From Chersky-840 sp035532735 (GTDB taxonomy: Bacteria > Actinomycetota > Acidimicrobiia > Acidimicrobiales > UBA8190): a stretch of DNA of 34,968 bases. The first letter of the stretch is position 1. Each line of letters starts with the position of its first letter. Of this stretch, positions 32,452-34,968 are shown piece after piece. The stretch is from assembly GCA_035532735.1 (NCBI GenBank), contig DATKQM010000056.1, positions 1 through 34,968 of the forward strand, read 5' to 3'. The notes under the pieces were generated by a model, which saw only the letters and a program-made list of their open reading frames with translations, searched no databases and was not told the DNA's origin. The position numbers were made by a program, and so were the translations under genes.

Positions 32452-33530
32452 GCCACGGCCTCGCCCGCCACGAAGGCCTCGACCAGACGGTAGGCCTCGT
32501 CGTCGTGGTACTGGACCGGCGGTGACTTCATGAAATAGGCCGAGGGCCCGACGAGCGGCCCGCCGATGCCCCGGTCGAGGGCGACCTTGGCACAGCGCAC
32601 GGCGTCGATGATCACGCCGGCCGAGTTGGGCGAGTCCCACACCTCGAGCTTGAGCTCGAGGCTGATGGGCACGTCGCCGAAGTTCCGACCCTCCATCCGG
32701 ATGTAGGCCCACTTCCGGTCGTTGAGCCAGGGCACGTGGTCCGACGGGCCGATGTGGACGTCATCGGCGTCCATGACGTAGTTCTCCACCTGGCTCGTGA
32801 CGGCCTGGGTCTTGGAGATCTTCTTGGACTCGAGGCGCTTGCGCTCCAGCATGTTCTTGAAGTCCATGTTCCCGCCGAAGTTCAACTGATACGTCCGGTC
32901 GAGGGCGAGGCCCCGGTCCTCGAACAGCCGAGTGAGCACCCGGTGCACGATGGTGGAGCCGACCTGGCTCTTGATGTCGTCGCCGATGATGGGCACGCCC
33001 GCATCGCGGAACTTCCGGGCCCAGGTCGGGTCACTGGCGATGAACACGGGGATGGCGTTTACGAAGCCGACCCCGGCGTCGAGACAGGCCTGCGCGTAGT
33101 GCCGCTGGGCCTCTTCGGACCCGACGGGCAGGTAGCTCACGAGCACGTCGGCCTTCGCATCGCGCAGCGCCTGGGCCACGTCGACGGGCTCGGCCGGTGA
33201 CTCCTCGACAGTGTCGCGGTAGTAGGTCCCGAGACCGTCGAAGGTAGGGCCCCGCTGCACGGTGACGTCGAGATGGCCCACCGTGGCGAACTTGATGGTG
33301 TTGTTGTGGCCGCCCAGGATGGCCTTGGACAGGTCCACACCCACCTTGGCCGCGTCCACGTCGAAGGCGGCGACGAACTCGACGTCGCCGACGTGGTAGT
33401 CGCCCAGGGTGACATGCATCAGCCCGGGCACGATGTCCTCGGGGTTGGCGTCGCGGTAGTACTCCACGCCTTGGACGAGCGAGCTGGCGCAATTGCCCAC
33501 GCCCGCAATGGCGACCCGTACCGTGCTCAT
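32433..33530 (-). CDS. ino1: Inositol-3-phosphate synthase
   Basis: 365 residues. The NAD-binding start is MSTVRVAIAGVGNCASSLVQ, and the catalytic lyase/isomerase part shows IGDDIKSQVGSTIVHRVL, LNFGGNMDFKNML and SKTQAV, the family signatures. It turns glucose 6-phosphate into 1L-myo-inositol 1-phosphate, the precursor of phosphatidylinositol and mycothiol. The short form of about 360 residues is typical of actinobacteria. ATG at 33528-33530 overlaps the stop of padR upstream (ATGA), so the two genes are coupled, as with Rv0046c/Rv0047c in M. tuberculosis. Confidence 0.96.
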   Translation of the reverse strand: MSTVRVAIAGVGNCASSLVQGVEYYRDANPEDIVPGLMHVTLGDYHVGDVEFVAAFDVDAAKVGVDLSKAILGGHNNTIKFATVGHLDVTVQRGPTFDGLGTYYRDTVEESPAEPVDVAQALRDAKADVLVSYLPVGSEEAQRHYAQACLDAGVGFVNAIPVFIASDPTWARKFRDAGVPIIGDDIKSQVGSTIVHRVLTRLFEDRGLALDRTYQLNFGGNMDFKNMLERKRLESKKISKTQAVTSQVENYVMDADDVHIGPSDHVPWLNDRKWAYIRMEGRNFGDVPISLELKLEVWDSPNSAGVIIDAVRCAKVALDRGIGGPLVGPSAYFMKSPPVQYHDDEAYRLVEAFVAGEAVADYPEG

Positions 33531-34195
33531 GTCGTGTCTCCTTCTTCCAGAACTGTCTGAACGGCGTTGCCGACGAGGGCCGGCGCTGCACCCTCCCGGG
33601 CGCGCTCGGCCTCGATCAGCCGGTCCAGCCAGGCGATGTCGCGCTCGGTGGACTCGGTGGTGTGCTCCATGAGCGACTGGGCGTAGGTGTCGAGCCGTCC
33701 CTGGGCCGCTCTTGCCGCGGCCCGGGCCTCGGCCAGACGCTGGAACAGCTGGCCCCGGCGGCGCTCGAGGAGCCGTAGGCGTGCGTGGGGGGGGAGGTAG
33801 CGCGCGAAGGCGAGCCTCAGGCTGAAGTTCCGGGCGTCGTCGTTGCCGCCGGCCTGCTCGGAGTGCAGGAGCTCGGCGAACTGGCGCCGACCCTCCTCGG
33901 TGATCTCGTAGACCTTCCGGCTACGGCGCCCGAGGCCGGTGCCCGACCGACGGGCCCGCAAAGCGGCCCGCTCCCCGCTCAACGACCCCGTCATGGGGAC
34001 CGGGGCTGCCGCAGCCCGCCCCAGGTCCTCGGTGGCCCGCACGGCGCCGGACCGTTCCAGGCGTGAAAGGGCCGGGTACAGCGAACCGAAGGACACGTTG
34101 GAGAGCTGGCCGAGCTCGTCGCGCAACCGCTTGCGGATCTCGTAACCGTGCATGGACTGGCCCTCGAGCAGCCCGAGGATGGCGAGCTCCAGCAT
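33527..34195 (-). CDS. PadR family transcriptional regulator
   Basis: 222 residues from ATG at 34193-34195; the open frame further upstream has no family similarity. The winged helix is at about 1-60 (MLELAILGLLEGQSMHGYEI and SFGSLYPALSRLERSGAV), and VYEITEEGRRQF at about 95-106 completes the wing. Between them lies an insertion of about 30 residues rich in Ala and Arg. The C-terminal half is a helical dimer domain. It precedes ino1 with a 4-bp overlap, so it probably controls inositol synthesis and its own transcription through the palindromes at 34296-34321. Confidence 0.93.
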   Translation of the reverse strand: MLELAILGLLEGQSMHGYEIRKRLRDELGQLSNVSFGSLYPALSRLERSGAVRATEDLGRAAAAPVPMTGSLSGERAALRARRSGTGLGRRSRKVYEITEEGRRQFAELLHSEQAGGNDDARNFSLRLAFARYLPPHARLRLLERRRGQLFQRLAEARAAARAAQGRLDTYAQSLMEHTTESTERDIAWLDRLIEAERAREGAAPALVGNAVQTVLEEGDTT

Positions 34196-34295
34196 CACAC
34201 CACCGCCTGAACGGCGGCCGCCTGAGGCGCAGTCGCCTGAATCGGGGGTTGGGAGGCGCCTCCAGGCGCGGTTTCTGAGGTCAGATTCATCGTTA

Positions 34296-34329
34296 GATGT
34301 ATCGTATCGATACATCGATACCGATTCAA
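34296..34329 (-). promoter_or_regulatory. padR-ino1 promoter overlapped by palindromic operator
   Basis: On the minus strand, -35 TTGAAT (34324-34329) and -10 TACGAT (34301-34306) are separated by 17 bp. A perfect palindrome (GATGTATCG 34296-34304, three bases, CGATACATC 34308-34316) covers the -10. A second one, GTATCGAT (34304-34311) with ATCGATAC (34314-34321), covers the spacer. PadR proteins bind ATGT/ACAT-type palindromes, so repression by the encoded PadR is likely. Confidence 0.7.
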
Positions 34330-34348
34330 GTCACGGCACTGACTGATT

Positions 34349-34362
34349 TGACTCACCCAGGA
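34349..34362. repeat. 14-bp direct repeat, copy 1 (possible old IS end)
   Basis: TGACTCACCCAGGA is repeated exactly at 34670-34683, where it begins the apparent terminal sequence of the IS1595-like element. This first copy may be a leftover end of a related element. The 518-base stretch from padR (34196) to the transposase (34714) otherwise holds the padR promoter region and one short doubtful ORF. Confidence 0.45.
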
Positions 34363-34467
34363 ACATCTCCCCAGGTCAAGTGGCAAGAGGCCCAGGGCGA
34401 TCCACCCCGCCAGGAAGTGGTCTTTCGGCCCTGCTCCCCAGGACACCAGACTGCCGATCCTTGATCT

Positions 34468-34656
34468 ATGGCCCAGACACCCAGCAATGAGCTTGTTCGC
34501 GTCAGGAAGCAACTCGACGGCCTGCAATATGCACGCCTGATCGGGCTGACCCCTGCTCTTGAAGCTCGTCGTCAGGAGTTGAGTCGCCGCGAGGTCGTGC
34601 TGCTCGGTGCGGAAGCGTTGCCCCGCTCACAGCGATTCTTGAAGTCACCGAGATAA
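34468..34656 (+). CDS. Short hypothetical ORF
   Basis: 62 residues from ATG at 34468 (MAQTPSNELVRVRKQLDGLQ). It is charged and Leu rich, with no membrane helix or known motif, and has no good ribosome site. It is flanked by the two copies of the 14-bp repeat. It may be a real small gene, a fragment or chance; I cannot assign a function. Confidence 0.3.
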   Translation: MAQTPSNELVRVRKQLDGLQYARLIGLTPALEARRQELSRREVVLLGAEALPRSQRFLKSPR

Positions 34657-34669
34657 AGAGGCTCTGCTC

Positions 34670-34968
34670 TGACTCACCCAGGACCGTTACACCCTGGGCG
34701 TACCTTGGGGGGCATGGCAGCAGGTCAGACCACCAAAGCGATCAAGATTCCCCCGACGCCCCGGGTGTCACAGGAGCCTCAGACGCTCCTGGAGGCCGTC
34801 AGGAACTTCTCGGACCCCCGATGTGGCCCTTGAGTTCGTGGCGAACCTCCGGTGGCCAGGGGGACGGCCCGTGTGCCCTCGGTGCCAGGGCACGGACCAC
34901 TCCTTCCTGACCACCCGCCGAATCTGGAAGTGCAAGGGATGTAAGCGCCAGTTCTCGGTTCGGGTGGG
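34670..34968 (+). mobile_element. Left end of an IS1595-like insertion sequence (continues beyond the window)
   Basis: The sequence starting CTCACCCAGGACCGTTACAC (34673-34692) is typical of an IS terminal inverted repeat and lies 22 bp before a transposase start. The right end is outside the window, so the repeat cannot be paired here. The boundary at 34670 is approximate. Confidence 0.5.
34714..34968 (+). pseudogene. IS1595-family transposase, N-terminal part, frameshifted and cut by window end
   Basis: ATG at 34714 opens MAAGQTTKAIKIPPTPRVSQ and runs into TGA at 34831-34833. Skipping one C of the five-C run at 34815-34819 restores the frame from 34820 to the window end: DVALEFVANLRWPGGRPVCP, then RCQGTDHSF and WKCKGCKRQFSVRV. 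This is the N-terminal zinc ribbon (CPRC and CKGC) of IS1595/ISXO2-like transposases; the catalytic DDE part lies outside the window. The frameshift could be a mutation that killed the copy, a programmed slip or a sequence error. Confidence 0.7.

Overview
This is a high-GC (by eye about two thirds G+C) actinobacterial chromosome segment spanning the replication origin. The core order gyrA-gyrB-dciA-recF-dnaN-dnaA-rpmH-rnpA-yidD-yidC-jag-rsmG-parA-parB, followed by a CwlM-like protein, trxA, trxB, murJ, a DUF6049 protein, pcnA and an ino1/PadR pair, matches the origin neighbourhood of Mycobacterium and other Actinomycetota. Mycothiol-type and inositol-phosphate genes agree with that phylum. The divergence of the proteins, the stand-alone LAGLIDADG-like protein ahead of parA and the absence of mycobacterial extras suggest a deep-branching class such as Acidimicrobiia. 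That class assignment is inference.

Layout. 1-1.2 kb: the end of a small HTH gene coupled to a Clp-N-domain gene, a tyrosine-recombinase remnant and a tRNA-Ile(GAT). 1.2-5.9 kb: accessory genes, namely a TIR-transmembrane-WD40 protein (minus strand), a VKOR-family thiol oxidoreductase and a cytochrome P450. 5.9-15 kb: the leftward replication block (gyrA, gyrB, dciA, recF, dnaN, dnaA). DnaA-box-like repeats lie in the dnaN/dnaA gap and again just upstream of dnaA. 15.4-22 kb: the rightward block (rpmH, rnpA, yidD, yidC, jag, rsmG, two parS-like repeats, LAGLIDADG-like gene, parA, parB). 22.2-31 kb: a minus-strand envelope/redox block that converges on parB (CwlM-like pseudo-amidase, trxA, trxB, small membrane protein, degV, murJ, DUF6049 protein, mycothiol-DinB-like protein). 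31-34.3 kb: pcnA (plus) convergent with padR-ino1 (minus). 34.3-35 kb: a small unknown ORF and the left end of an IS1595-like element with a frameshifted transposase.

How the genes fit together. Genes on both sides of dnaA point away from it, as expected for bidirectional replication starting at 13.3-15.1 kb. ParA/ParB and the nearby parS-like repeats would segregate the new origins. RpmH/RnpA/YidD/YidC/Jag cover ribosome assembly, tRNA processing and membrane insertion. MurJ (lipid II flippase) and the CwlM-like protein both belong to peptidoglycan synthesis and its control. TrxA/TrxB supply thiol reduction. PadR and Ino1 form an overlapping two-gene operon behind a promoter that is overlapped by palindromes, which suggests autoregulated control of inositol synthesis.

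Most of the window is conserved core. The points most worth a second look are the LAGLIDADG-like gene inside the par locus with its composite parS-like repeats, the roughly 21-bp phasing of the origin boxes, the loss of zinc ligands and of an evident start codon in the CwlM-like gene, the native Asn at a quinolone-resistance position of GyrB, and the TIR-WD40 protein near a tRNA with a recombinase scar. I did not find a clearly new multi-gene system.
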